Shown in pieces: positions 1 to 6,510 of a DNA stretch of 12,909 nt. Position numbers and translations under genes: made by a program. Origin of the DNA: Methanoregulaceae archaeon. GTDB taxonomy: Archaea > Halobacteriota > Methanomicrobia > Methanomicrobiales > Methanospirillaceae. Positions within the stretch are counted from its first letter, which is position 1. Every line of letters starts with the position of its first letter. Location: the NCBI GenBank assembly GCA_025453715.1, contig JALOPT010000025.1:1-12909 (forward strand). Direction: 5' to 3'. The notes under the pieces are model-generated. The model worked only from the letters and a program-made list of their open reading frames with translations, did no database searches and had not been told where the DNA came from.

Positions 1-12
1 ATGGTTTTCACC

Positions 13-339
13 CTAGATCTCCAGTATGTCACCACTGCTTTTCTTCGCACCCTTTTTTTCGGGAAGGACTTCTTCAATGGCAGTGAGCAGCTGCCCAAGT
101 TTTTCATTCCCAAAAACCTGCCGGAATGCCAGCAGTTCAGTTCTACTCATTACCATGATCCCCTTTTTCTTCATCTGTCGTCCATTCTCATCAACCGGGT
201 TTACCTCCATGGCAAGCGACGCAGGCCTGCTCCGTGTTGCGGGAAGCCTGATTATCGATACACCGGGTAAGGACGTGTTCTTCCGCTCCCAGTCCTCACC
301 GGTATCGAGGAACACACGCAGGTTTTCAGTTATTTCCAT
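13..339 (-). CDS. Small conserved archaeal protein of unknown function (108 aa)
   Basis: A small soluble protein with no signal peptide or membrane segment. Its core (about residues 29-92) has the pattern RLPATRSRPASLAMEVNP, then a turn, a basic stretch (MKKKG, 56-60), and a helical segment with SRTELLAFRQVF and LLTAIEEVLP, followed by a lysine-rich tail. I know this pattern from uncharacterised proteins of methanogens, where a short beta-rich half is followed by a helical half, but I cannot name a function. The start at 339 is chosen because GGAG stands 8 nt before this ATG. The frame stays open to a GTG at 378 and has another ATG at 363, but neither has a good ribosome-binding site. It is divergent from the 187-aa gene at 551 and shares a promoter element with it. 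The gene is real with good confidence; its role is unknown. Confidence 0.8.
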   Translation of the reverse strand: MEITENLRVFLDTGEDWERKNTSLPGVSIIRLPATRSRPASLAMEVNPVDENGRQMKKKGIMVMSRTELLAFRQVFGNEKLGQLLTAIEEVLPEKKGAKKSSGDILEI

Positions 340-378
340 GACATTCACTCCGGTTCCCACCATAAAAGTGTATGCCAC

Positions 379-390
379 GCGGGGTGAAAG
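379..390 (-). promoter_or_regulatory. Shared promoter element, copy 1 (CTTTCACCCCGC)
   Basis: The minus strand reads CTTTCACCCCGC here, ending 39 nt before the ATG at 339. A perfect copy lies on the plus strand at 492-503, so the two form a 12-bp inverted repeat around a 101-nt spacer. Ten nt after the element comes CTTTTAT (about 362-368), a TATA-like box some 25 nt from the start codon. It may be an operator or an upstream promoter element; its function is inferred from position only. Confidence 0.5.
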
Positions 391-491
391 AGATAGATAA
401 TTTCCATATTTACCCTACAAATCGATCTCGTTATAGATCCGCCCTTTTTAATCCTGGAAACAATTTTATCAGGGATATCCCCGGCAGCTCA

Positions 492-503
492 CTTTCACCC
501 CGC
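492..503 (+). promoter_or_regulatory. Shared promoter element, copy 2 (CTTTCACCCCGC)
   Basis: This is the second perfect copy of the 12-bp element, in the sense orientation for the gene at 551 and ending 47 nt before its ATG. Eleven nt further on is CTTTAT (about 515-520), a TATA-like box that would place transcription initiation roughly 8 nt before the ATG. The arrangement repeats that of copy 1 relative to the divergent gene. Confidence 0.5.
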
Positions 504-550
504 ATGTTCCACCACTTTATCACTGCTGGCCGTGAACAGATCCGGAGAAC

Positions 551-1114
551 ATGGACCTCGAATGGTACCCGGATATCCTCGTCCCGGAACGGATGATCAC
601 GGTGATCATCGGCCCTCCGCGGGTTATGGCAGACGGTATGGACCACTGCGGCGGAATGATACGGCGCTTCCCGTTTCTGTATGCGTGCAGTAACTATTCC
701 CTGGTCCTCCCGCTCCTTCACAGGATGACATTTGAGTTCTCAGTCCGCCGCGGTTTCACCTCAGACCAGATCTCAGCCATTATTGGTGAATGTGATGCCA
801 CGTACCTCATTGTCGAACACGATCCTTCGCTCTACGAGGATGACATGCGGCTGGTACCTGTTGTGGTGAACAAAATAAGGGGTTTTGCACGTGATGACGG
901 GACTGTGATCGTGTACTCCCAAAGGGCAGACCCGTTCATGCGTCATCTCGTCAGGGCTGCCCACAGGGTATACCTGTATGCCGACTGGCAAACAGCCATT
1001 CGTGTCCACCAGTCAAAAAAACAGAAAAATATGCGTGCCGGCGGGGGAAGGGGTACTGTCCGTCAGGTACGGTTCGATGCATTCGGGGGTGGACCCGAGC
1101 CCGGGATTTCATGA
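551..1114 (+). CDS. Protein of unknown function with a degenerate P-loop-NTPase-like pattern (187 aa)
   Basis: I do not recognise this family. A hydrophobic strand ITVIIGPPR (16-24) lies where a Walker A loop might be, but there is no GKT/GKS. Later come an acidic strand end TYLIVEHD (84-91) resembling Walker B, a strand TVIVYSQRAD (118-127), and RAAHRVYLY (135-143), which resembles the last strand of RecA/KaiC-type folds. The tail (about 155-187) is basic and glycine-rich. No signal peptide or membrane helix is evident. The start at 551 has GGAG (544-547) three nt upstream; an in-frame ATG at 593 has none. It is divergent from the 108-aa gene with a shared upstream element. Its stop overlaps the stop of the converging gene in the palindrome TCATGA. 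It may be an inactive relative of RecA/KaiC ATPases, but this is a weak inference. Confidence 0.75.
   Translation: MDLEWYPDILVPERMITVIIGPPRVMADGMDHCGGMIRRFPFLYACSNYSLVLPLLHRMTFEFSVRRGFTSDQISAIIGECDATYLIVEHDPSLYEDDMRLVPVVVNKIRGFARDDGTVIVYSQRADPFMRHLVRAAHRVYLYADWQTAIRVHQSKKQKNMRAGGGRGTVRQVRFDAFGGGPEPGIS
592..610. repeat. Perfect 9-bp inverted repeat inside a coding region
   Basis: GATGATCAC and GTGATCATC face each other around a single central G, which makes a near-perfect palindrome about 41 nt into the 187-aa gene. The sequence encodes part of MITVII, so it may be chance from ATC-rich codons. Its symmetry and promoter-proximal position also fit a protein-binding site. Confidence 0.35.
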
Positions 1115-1603
1115 CACGGGAACGTCCCCGCATAATGTCTTTATCACGTTTACCATCGCCCGGAACTCAGGGGTCATCTCCGGGGATGCTCCGCCAGGAA
1201 ACCGGTCCTCCCCTGAACAGGAAACTGCTTTATCACGGGTTTCCAGTACCAGGTGCCAGTAGGTCACCCCGCAACACCCGTGTGGGTTTGAATAGGTCTT
1301 ATCCCACGACCAGACCCCGATATCATTAATCCCCTTCCAGAATGACTCCCAGCGTTCCTTCACAGGTGAAATGGCTCGTTGGGTGCAGTTAAAATTCCCT
1401 CCACTGGTCTCTTCCACAAGGAGGGCATCCCCATTCCACCGGACAGAAAACGAACCTCCTGCGTAGTCCCCCAGATAAAACACCAGGTATAATGGTCGCA
1501 GGTCCCCGTTATATGGAGAGTCCGGGCACCCGTTCATATTTGATCCAGTCATCATCCGGCCTGATAAAAAGATGCCCCGGTTTTTATTTATCACCTCTCC
1601 CAT
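1109..1603 (-). CDS. Tryptophan- and cysteine-rich protein of unknown function (up to 164 aa)
   Basis: I recognise no named family. The visible core runs from LYLVFYLGDY (38-47) through RWNGDALLVEE (55-65), then RWESFWKGIN (84-93), GVWSWDKTY (96-104), TYWHLVL (114-120), SCSGEDRFPGG (128-138) and EFRAMVNVI (146-154). The pattern of spaced Trp and Tyr, a CSGxxxFP turn and a closing helix suggests a small beta-sheet domain. Seven cysteines (positions 26, 73, 110, 111, 129, 158 plus none in the first 25) do not form an obvious zinc knuckle. The N-terminus is uncertain. The ATG at 1603 has no good ribosome-binding site, while ATGs at 1555 and 1552 lie closer to the conserved-looking part and would give about 147 residues. 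It converges on the 187-aa gene and overlaps it by 6 bp. It is divergent from ogg. Confidence 0.65.
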   Translation of the reverse strand: MGEVINKNRGIFLSGRMMTGSNMNGCPDSPYNGDLRPLYLVFYLGDYAGGSFSVRWNGDALLVEETSGGNFNCTQRAISPVKERWESFWKGINDIGVWSWDKTYSNPHGCCGVTYWHLVLETRDKAVSCSGEDRFPGGASPEMTPEFRAMVNVIKTLCGDVPVS

Positions 1604-1740
1604 CCGCTCTGTGCACGTCCCCTTGCTTCACGCTCTTTGTTTTTCTCACATAATATCACAGGTGCCCCTGCTTTTCATTGGAGTCAATCCGGGCCGGGTG
1701 TATGCCCGTTTCCAAGCGGTTAATGCCACCCCCTGCAGAT

Positions 1741-1751
1741 AGTACTGTACT
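1741..1751. promoter_or_regulatory. Small palindrome just ahead of the glycosylase start
   Basis: AGTAC and GTACT flank a central T, ending 5 nt before the ATG at 1757. No Shine-Dalgarno sequence precedes that ATG, so the transcript could be leaderless and this site could overlap the transcription start. The rest of 1604-1756 shows only an AT-rich patch (taatat, about 1651-1656) that could serve as a minus-strand TATA box for the gene at 1603. Confidence 0.25.
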
Positions 1752-1756
1752 CCAAC

Positions 1757-2596
1757 ATGTTGTCCCTCACCCTTTCAGCCGATCAACCCTTTAACCTGGA
1801 TAAAACACTCTCGTGCGGGCAGGTATTCCGCTGGGTGGAGGCAGGTGGATGGTGGACCGGGATCGTAGGGGACAAGGTAATCAGGATCCGCCAGGATGGG
1901 GACCACCTTACCTGGGATGGAACCGATGAGCCATTTATCCGACATTATTTTTCCCTTGACCTTGACCTGCCAGCAATCCTGTCAGGAATTGATCGTGACC
2001 CGATCATCCACCAGGCGATCGAAGAATGCAGGGGACTCCGGATTATCAGGCAACCCCCATGGGAATGCCTGGTCTCCTATATCATCGCAACTTTCACAAA
2101 TATTCCCTCGATCAAGCGGCGGATTACCTTGTTATGCAGGGAATTTGGTAATGAAATCAGTTCCGGCGGTGAGGCCTGTTTCTCTTTTCCAACCCAGGAG
2201 GCCCTTGCCAGGGCAGAGGAGTGCCAGGTAAGGGCATGCAGCCTCGGCTACCGGGCCCCATACCTTTGTCAGGTTGCACAACAAATCGAAGCGAATCCTG
2301 GATGGGCAGGAACTATCCGTAAGCTTCCCTACGAGGAGGCAAGGACAGAACTTATGCAATACCGGGGTGTTGGGCGGAAAGTAGCAGATTGTGTCCTCCT
2401 CTTTGGTTTCGGGCGGCTTGAGGCGGTGCCGGTTGATGTATGGATTGAGAGGATCATCAGGCAGCACTACCTGAATTCAGGAGAGAAAGCGAATTACGAA
2501 TATCTCAGGCGATATGCCCAGGATTATTTTGGACCTTTTGCGGGGTACGCCCAGGAATATCTCTTCTGCATGAGAAACGATATCGCAAAAAAATGA
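1757..2596 (+). CDS. ogg: 8-oxoguanine DNA glycosylase / AP lyase, OGG1 family
   Basis: A bifunctional base-excision repair enzyme that removes 8-oxoguanine from DNA and nicks the abasic site. The N-terminal beta domain carries SCGQVFRW (19-26), in which G21 matches the 8-oxoG-sensing glycine (human G42). The helix-hairpin-helix YRGVGRKVADC (202-212) holds the catalytic lysine K208. VPVDVW (224-229) holds the catalytic aspartate D227, at the same 19-residue spacing as human K249/D268. Q266 and F270 match the human base-pocket residues Q315 and F319, and Y165-R166 match Y203-R204. The two human residues that read the opposite cytosine, N149 and R154, are replaced by F113 and S118 in a gapless local alignment. 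At 279 aa the length is normal for an archaeal or bacterial OGG. No ribosome-binding site is seen before the ATG. The gene stands alone and converges on the SAH/SIH hydrolase gene. Human numbering is from memory. Confidence 0.93.
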   Translation: MLSLTLSADQPFNLDKTLSCGQVFRWVEAGGWWTGIVGDKVIRIRQDGDHLTWDGTDEPFIRHYFSLDLDLPAILSGIDRDPIIHQAIEECRGLRIIRQPPWECLVSYIIATFTNIPSIKRRITLLCREFGNEISSGGEACFSFPTQEALARAEECQVRACSLGYRAPYLCQVAQQIEANPGWAGTIRKLPYEEARTELMQYRGVGRKVADCVLLFGFGRLEAVPVDVWIERIIRQHYLNSGEKANYEYLRRYAQDYFGPFAGYAQEYLFCMRNDIAKK

Positions 2597-2648
2597 ATGA
2601 TATTCAAGACCCTGGTATCCGGCATCCCGGTTGCCGGCATCACCCAGG
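2587..2648 (-). terminator. Candidate terminator of the homocysteine hydrolase gene
   Basis: Directly after the minus-strand stop lies an inverted repeat: an outer CCTGG/CCAGG pair (2611-2615, 2644-2648) and an inner CCGGC/GCCGG pair (2619-2623, 2633-2637) around a 9-nt loop. On the minus strand it is followed by a run of seven T (2587-2593) reaching into the end of the glycosylase gene. A structured spacer plus a T-run fits transcript termination. The hairpin could also act for the converging glycosylase transcript. Confidence 0.45.
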
Positions 2649-3875
2649 TTATGTCCCGATATCCCAGCTTGACATGTAGGTGCGCTGGTCGGGGGTAAGT
2701 GAATCGATCTGGAACCCCAGTGCATCGAGTTTCAACCTGGCCACCTGTTCGTCAATCTCCTGCGGGACGTCAAATACACCGGCACCCATCGCTTTGCCAT
2801 TTGTTACCACATGTTTTGCACAAAGCGCCTGGAGCGCGAATGATAGGTCCATTACCTCGACCGGGTGCCCCATCCCTTTTGGTGTTGCAAGGTTAACAAG
2901 CCGGCCCTCGGCGAGGACATGAATGTTTTTTCCGCCAACGCGGTACGAATCAATGCCGTCCCGGCGTACAACGCCACCGTTGTGGTGTTCAAGCCAGTCT
3001 ACGTCGATTTCAACGTTGAAATGCCCCGCATTCGCAAGAATTGCCCCGTCTTTCATGACATTGAAATGCCGTTCAACGATGATATGGGTGTTGCCTGACG
3101 TCGTGATGAAGATCTCCCCTATCGCTGCTGCCTTGTCCATCGGCATGACAGTGAACCCATCCATGTATGCTTCGAGTGCCCGTCGCGGGTCAATTTCAGT
3201 AACGATTACCCGTGCACCAAGTCCGTGTAATTTCCGTGCCAGACCCCGCCCGCAATACCCATAACCTGCAACGACCGCGTGTTTACCGGCAATCAGGACA
3301 TTTGTCGTCACCATGATCGCGGTCAGGGCACTTTCCCCTGTCCCGTGAACGTTGTCAAAATAGTGTTTCATCGGGGTGTCATTCACCGCAATCACCGGGA
3401 ATTTTAATGCTCCCTCCTTCGCCATGGCGCGCAGACGGTGAATACCGGTTGTTGTCTCTTCGCATCCCCCGATTGTTGTATCGAGGAGCTCCTGCCGCTT
3501 GGTATGGATCTGGTAGATGAGGTCCATCCCGTCATCAATCGTAATCTGGGGCTTTGCGTCGAGCACCTTATCAATCGCTTCGTAATATTCGGTATTATTG
3601 GCACCACGGCGTGCGTAGCAGTGTACATTCCTCACCCGGTTTAATGCTGCAGCCACGTCGTCCTGTGTCGAGAGAGGGTTGCAGCCGGTGATGAACACGT
3701 CAGCACCACCTGCTGCGAGTGCAGAAACCAGGTTTGCAGTCTTTGCTTCGACGTGAAGTGCCATACCAATCCGCATGCCGCGGAATGGCTGTGACTTCAC
3801 AAATTCTTCCTTAATTATTGAAAGCACCGGCATATACTGCCGTGCCCATTCAATTTTCAATTCTCCGGGGTCCAT
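2649..3875 (-). CDS. ahcY: S-adenosyl/S-inosyl-L-homocysteine hydrolase
   Basis: An NAD-dependent cytosolic hydrolase that recycles the by-product of SAM-dependent methylation to homocysteine and a nucleoside. Family motifs in order: LHVEAKT (40-46), IDDGMDL (113-119), GCEETTTGIHRL (137-148), the catalytic segment NDTPMKHYFDN (165-175) with K170, D174 and N175, the NAD-binding GYGYCG (204-209), NAGHFNVEID (282-291) and MGHPVEVMD (335-343). The C-terminus stops at SWDIGT, so the KxxxY tail that reaches into the neighbouring subunit in animal and many bacterial enzymes is absent, as is usual for archaeal and Thermotoga-type members. In the adenine-contacting motif, positions corresponding to human T57 and E59 are E43 and K45, which fits the S-inosylhomocysteine preference reported for the Methanocaldococcus homologue. 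The ATG is preceded by GGTGA three nt upstream. It is divergent from hisF. The family is certain; the exact substrate is inferred. Confidence 0.95.
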   Translation of the reverse strand: MDPGELKIEWARQYMPVLSIIKEEFVKSQPFRGMRIGMALHVEAKTANLVSALAAGGADVFITGCNPLSTQDDVAAALNRVRNVHCYARRGANNTEYYEAIDKVLDAKPQITIDDGMDLIYQIHTKRQELLDTTIGGCEETTTGIHRLRAMAKEGALKFPVIAVNDTPMKHYFDNVHGTGESALTAIMVTTNVLIAGKHAVVAGYGYCGRGLARKLHGLGARVIVTEIDPRRALEAYMDGFTVMPMDKAAAIGEIFITTSGNTHIIVERHFNVMKDGAILANAGHFNVEIDVDWLEHHNGGVVRRDGIDSYRVGGKNIHVLAEGRLVNLATPKGMGHPVEVMDLSFALQALCAKHVVTNGKAMGAGVFDVPQEIDEQVARLKLDALGFQIDSLTPDQRTYMSSWDIGT

Positions 3876-4075
3876 TCTTCACCAACGTAAATCCTGCAGG
3901 GCCTAAAAATCCGGGATCTTTGTCCAGTACCGGGGGTAACACCTGTTATGTAACTTGCGCAAACCACCGTTTGATAATCGGCGGCGTCCTGCAGGCTATC
4001 CCTTACCTGATTGGCCTGCAAATTACTTAATAGCACTACTGCCGGCACCCGATACCGGTCCGCCAGGCATAACCC

Positions 4076-4084
4076 TGATATACT
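4076..4084 (+). promoter_or_regulatory. Candidate TATA box for hisF
   Basis: TGATATACT is centred about 27 nt before the hisF ATG, the usual archaeal distance from TATA box to transcription start, so the mRNA may begin at or within a few bases of the start codon. The remainder of the divergent region 3876-4105 holds an AT-rich patch (about 4022-4032) and two copies of the 8-mer CCTGCAGG (3893-3900, 3988-3995); I see no gene there. Confidence 0.4.
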
Positions 4085-4105
4085 CTCCTCCGGGAATGGT
4101 ACTCC

Positions 4106-4912
4106 ATGGTTCTGACCAGGCGGATCATCCCCTGTCTCGATATTAAAGATGGCAGAGTGGTAAAAGGGACTAATTTTGTAGGACTCCGGGATGCGGGGGA
4201 CCCTGTCGAACTGGCCCAGCGATATAATGACCAGGGTGCAGACGAGGTCGTGTTTCTTGATATCACGGCCTCAAAAGAGAACAGGGGCACCCTTATTGAT
4301 GTCATAACGCGTGCATCAGACCGGTTATTCCTGCCTCTTACTGTGGGTGGAGGTATAAGGAGCATTGATGATATCCATGCAATCCTCCGGGCGGGTGCGG
4401 ACAAGGTAAGCATCAACACGAGTGCAGTCCATGACCCTGACCTTATCAGGCGGGGTGCCGAGCGGTTTGGTACACAGTGTATTGTACTAGCGATGGATGT
4501 CCGGAGGAATTTTACCCCGAACCCTGAAGGGACACCCGTCCTGCTCCCTGACGGGAGTACCTGCTGGTACGAAGTAGTAATTTACGGTGGGAGCAGACCT
4601 ACCGGGATCGATGCAATTTCCTGGGCAAAAGCCGGAGAAGAACGGGGTGCAGGGGAGATCCTGCTCACCAGCATGGAAACAGATGGCACAAAAGGCGGTT
4701 TTGATATTCCCATTACTGCTGCCATATCAGATGCTGCCGGCATCCCGGTCATCGCAAGTGGCGGTGTCGGGACATACGAACATTTTTACGACGGCTTTAC
4801 GCGGGGAAAGGCAGATGCCTGCCTCGCCGCCAGCGTGTTCCATTACGGTGAAATGACCGTCCAGTCTGTCAAGAAATATCTTGCATCCCGGCAGATCCCA
4901 ATACGCATCTGA
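4106..4912 (+). CDS. hisF: Imidazole glycerol phosphate synthase, cyclase subunit HisF
   Basis: With the glutaminase HisH, HisF converts PRFAR and ammonia into imidazole glycerol phosphate and AICAR, linking histidine and purine synthesis. The protein is a complete (beta-alpha)8 barrel. It has IIPCLDIKDGRVVKG (7-21) with catalytic D12, VGGGIRS (80-86) and SINTSAV (102-108), the second catalytic aspartate D131 in LAMDVRR (128-134), LLTSMETDGTKGGFD (186-200), ASGGVG (217-222) and ASVFHYGE (242-249). The tandem phosphate-binding loops and both aspartates are intact. The length of 268 aa is slightly above the common 250-260; residues 135-156 carry a small insertion between D131 and the strand WYEVVIYGG. 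No strong ribosome-binding site precedes the ATG, and a TATA-like box 27 nt upstream fits a leaderless message. No hisH is in the window. Its last 44 bp overlap the 3' end of pheT on the other strand. Confidence 0.97.
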   Translation: MVLTRRIIPCLDIKDGRVVKGTNFVGLRDAGDPVELAQRYNDQGADEVVFLDITASKENRGTLIDVITRASDRLFLPLTVGGGIRSIDDIHAILRAGADKVSINTSAVHDPDLIRRGAERFGTQCIVLAMDVRRNFTPNPEGTPVLLPDGSTCWYEVVIYGGSRPTGIDAISWAKAGEERGAGEILLTSMETDGTKGGFDIPITAAISDAAGIPVIASGGVGTYEHFYDGFTRGKADACLAASVFHYGEMTVQSVKKYLASRQIPIRI

Positions 4913-6509
4913 GGTCAATCTCGAACGCCGCAACGGACTGCTCGAGATCAAAGGCATTCAGCACGGCCGGGTGGATCTCCCCAAATATACCAGCTTTTTT
5001 TCCCTCTACGAGAATATCAGCCCGGCGGCCGTCAATAAACGCAGGGTCAGCGGATTCTTTCACGGAATATTCAATTGAAAGCTCGTGGAGCACCGCATCA
5101 GCGGATGCATACGCCTCTGAAAAGTCCGCATCCCGGTGGGTGCTGACACCTGCTGCCTGCAGGTGAGTGTGGCAGGAGTCCACCACGTCCCCGACCGTGA
5201 AGAGGCGCTGCGGGAGCTCGCGATGCCGGTTCATGGTCAGGAATTCGAGGAGCAGGGGGAGGAGGTCGGTCCTGACTACCGTGTTATCGATACTGATCGG
5301 GTGCATAACGCGGAGGACACCCGGGTGTTCCGTCCGTTGCATTTTCGTGTAGAGCACGTCCTCGTTCGTCAGTGTAAACGGCATTACCTCGAGATAACCA
5401 AGACCGCAGAAGACCTCGCGGGCGATGGCCGCGTGCACCTGGACGGGGTGAGGTTTTCCCACAGTATAGGTCTTCGGCGGCAAATCCTGGATCTTGTCAT
5501 ACCCATATGCAATCGCCACGTCCTCGAAGAGGTCCCAGTCGTGCATGATATCTGCCCGGTAGCAGGGAACCTGCACCTTCAACCGGTCTGCTCCTGCCGG
5601 TTCCGCACCAAACCGCATCTTTTGCAGAAGTGAGACCATCGACGATACTGTCAGGTCAACCCCGAGAAGACGGTTGCATTCCAAAACACTGACTGTCCGT
5701 TCCACCGGGGCGAGAGTCGGGGTCTGGACACCACTTATCCCAACGCTCTCGATCGTTGCACCTGCCTCCGCCATCGCTGTGCAGATGATATTTACGGCAA
5801 CAGCAACCGCCCGCTTGTCGGTTCCTGTTGTATCGAGGAGGATGTTCTTCGTATCAATAGTCACCCGTGTCCGCTCGCCATTGATGATCGGGGGGAAGGA
5901 AAGGACATTGTCTTCATTATCCACGATCAGCGGGAACAGGGGGAAGTCGTTGACAATTTTCGCGTAGTCCCTGCCCTTCGGGTGCTTCACGAGGATCTCG
6001 TTCATTGTCATTGGTTCTGTATAATCGAGGGGAACAAACGCCCGGGTCCGGGGTGAGGCAATATAGCGGAACGGGGGGCTTACCATGTCGAGGTCGTGGA
6101 TACCGATCGCCACCTTGCTCCGGCCCCTTCCGACCGCCCAGTGGAGTGACTCCTGCAGGGACATGATACTCTGGATGGACTCATCATCAAATTCAACCCC
6201 GCGGATTACCGCTGCCCCGAGCACCGGGCGGATATCTGCGAGCTTCGGGTCGACGGTGAACGAGATCCCTGATGGTTTCACCGGGTAAGATGGCAGCCCG
6301 GTCTCGATCTCCAGAAAACCCCGCATGGCCCGGGCAACACCTTCCGGAGAGAACAGGTCAGGGCGGTCAGGGAAGAACTCCACGTCTGCATGGTCTTCTT
6401 CGACCCGCTCGACATCCGACCCGATAAGGGCAACCTTGTCAAGGATTGTCTTCCTGTCAGTGCGGGTGAGCCGTTCAAGGTACTTATAGGGGAGGCTGAT
6501 GACTGCCAT
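4869..6509 (-). CDS. pheT: Phenylalanyl-tRNA synthetase beta subunit, archaeal type
   Basis: Beta chain of the (alpha-beta)2 enzyme that charges tRNA-Phe; it carries the editing site and supports tRNA binding. Visible landmarks: FFPDRPDLFSPEGVARAM (45-62), the B3/B4 editing region with FPPIINGERTRVTID (205-219), the B5 domain ending in CYRADIMHDWDLFEDVAIAY (316-335), and the catalytic-like C-terminal domain with LFTVGDVVD (436-444) and FGEIHPAVL (509-517), finishing at AFEIDL (528-533). At 546 aa it has the archaeal length and lacks the long N- and C-terminal extensions of bacterial PheT. The frame is open to 6569, but the ATG at 6509 has GGGAGGT seven nt upstream and leaves one base after the pheS stop, so it is the start. 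Thirteen residues beyond FEIDL are encoded antisense to the end of hisF. Confidence 0.97.
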   Translation of the reverse strand: MAVISLPYKYLERLTRTDRKTILDKVALIGSDVERVEEDHADVEFFPDRPDLFSPEGVARAMRGFLEIETGLPSYPVKPSGISFTVDPKLADIRPVLGAAVIRGVEFDDESIQSIMSLQESLHWAVGRGRSKVAIGIHDLDMVSPPFRYIASPRTRAFVPLDYTEPMTMNEILVKHPKGRDYAKIVNDFPLFPLIVDNEDNVLSFPPIINGERTRVTIDTKNILLDTTGTDKRAVAVAVNIICTAMAEAGATIESVGISGVQTPTLAPVERTVSVLECNRLLGVDLTVSSMVSLLQKMRFGAEPAGADRLKVQVPCYRADIMHDWDLFEDVAIAYGYDKIQDLPPKTYTVGKPHPVQVHAAIAREVFCGLGYLEVMPFTLTNEDVLYTKMQRTEHPGVLRVMHPISIDNTVVRTDLLPLLLEFLTMNRHRELPQRLFTVGDVVDSCHTHLQAAGVSTHRDADFSEAYASADAVLHELSIEYSVKESADPAFIDGRRADILVEGKKAGIFGEIHPAVLNAFDLEQSVAAFEIDLRCVLGSAGMQDIS

Positions 6510-6510
6510 T

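Noticed and set aside
26..400. Plus-strand open frame (124 codons) at the left edge
   Set aside because: It is antisense to the 108-aa gene, which has a good ribosome-binding site and a family-like pattern; the plus-strand translation looks like a shadow.
1264..1272. TCACCCCGC, a 9-bp match to the shared promoter element
   Set aside because: It lies inside the coding region of the 164-aa gene, lacks the first three bases and has no TATA-like box at the expected distance; likely chance.
3893..3995. Two CCTGCAGG palindromes in the ahcY-hisF spacer
   Set aside because: Short GC-rich 8-mers with no matching promoter geometry; not enough to call a regulatory pair.
5136..5633. Plus-strand open frame (165 codons) opposite pheT
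   Set aside because: Antisense shadow of conserved PheT sequence; no recognisable motifs.
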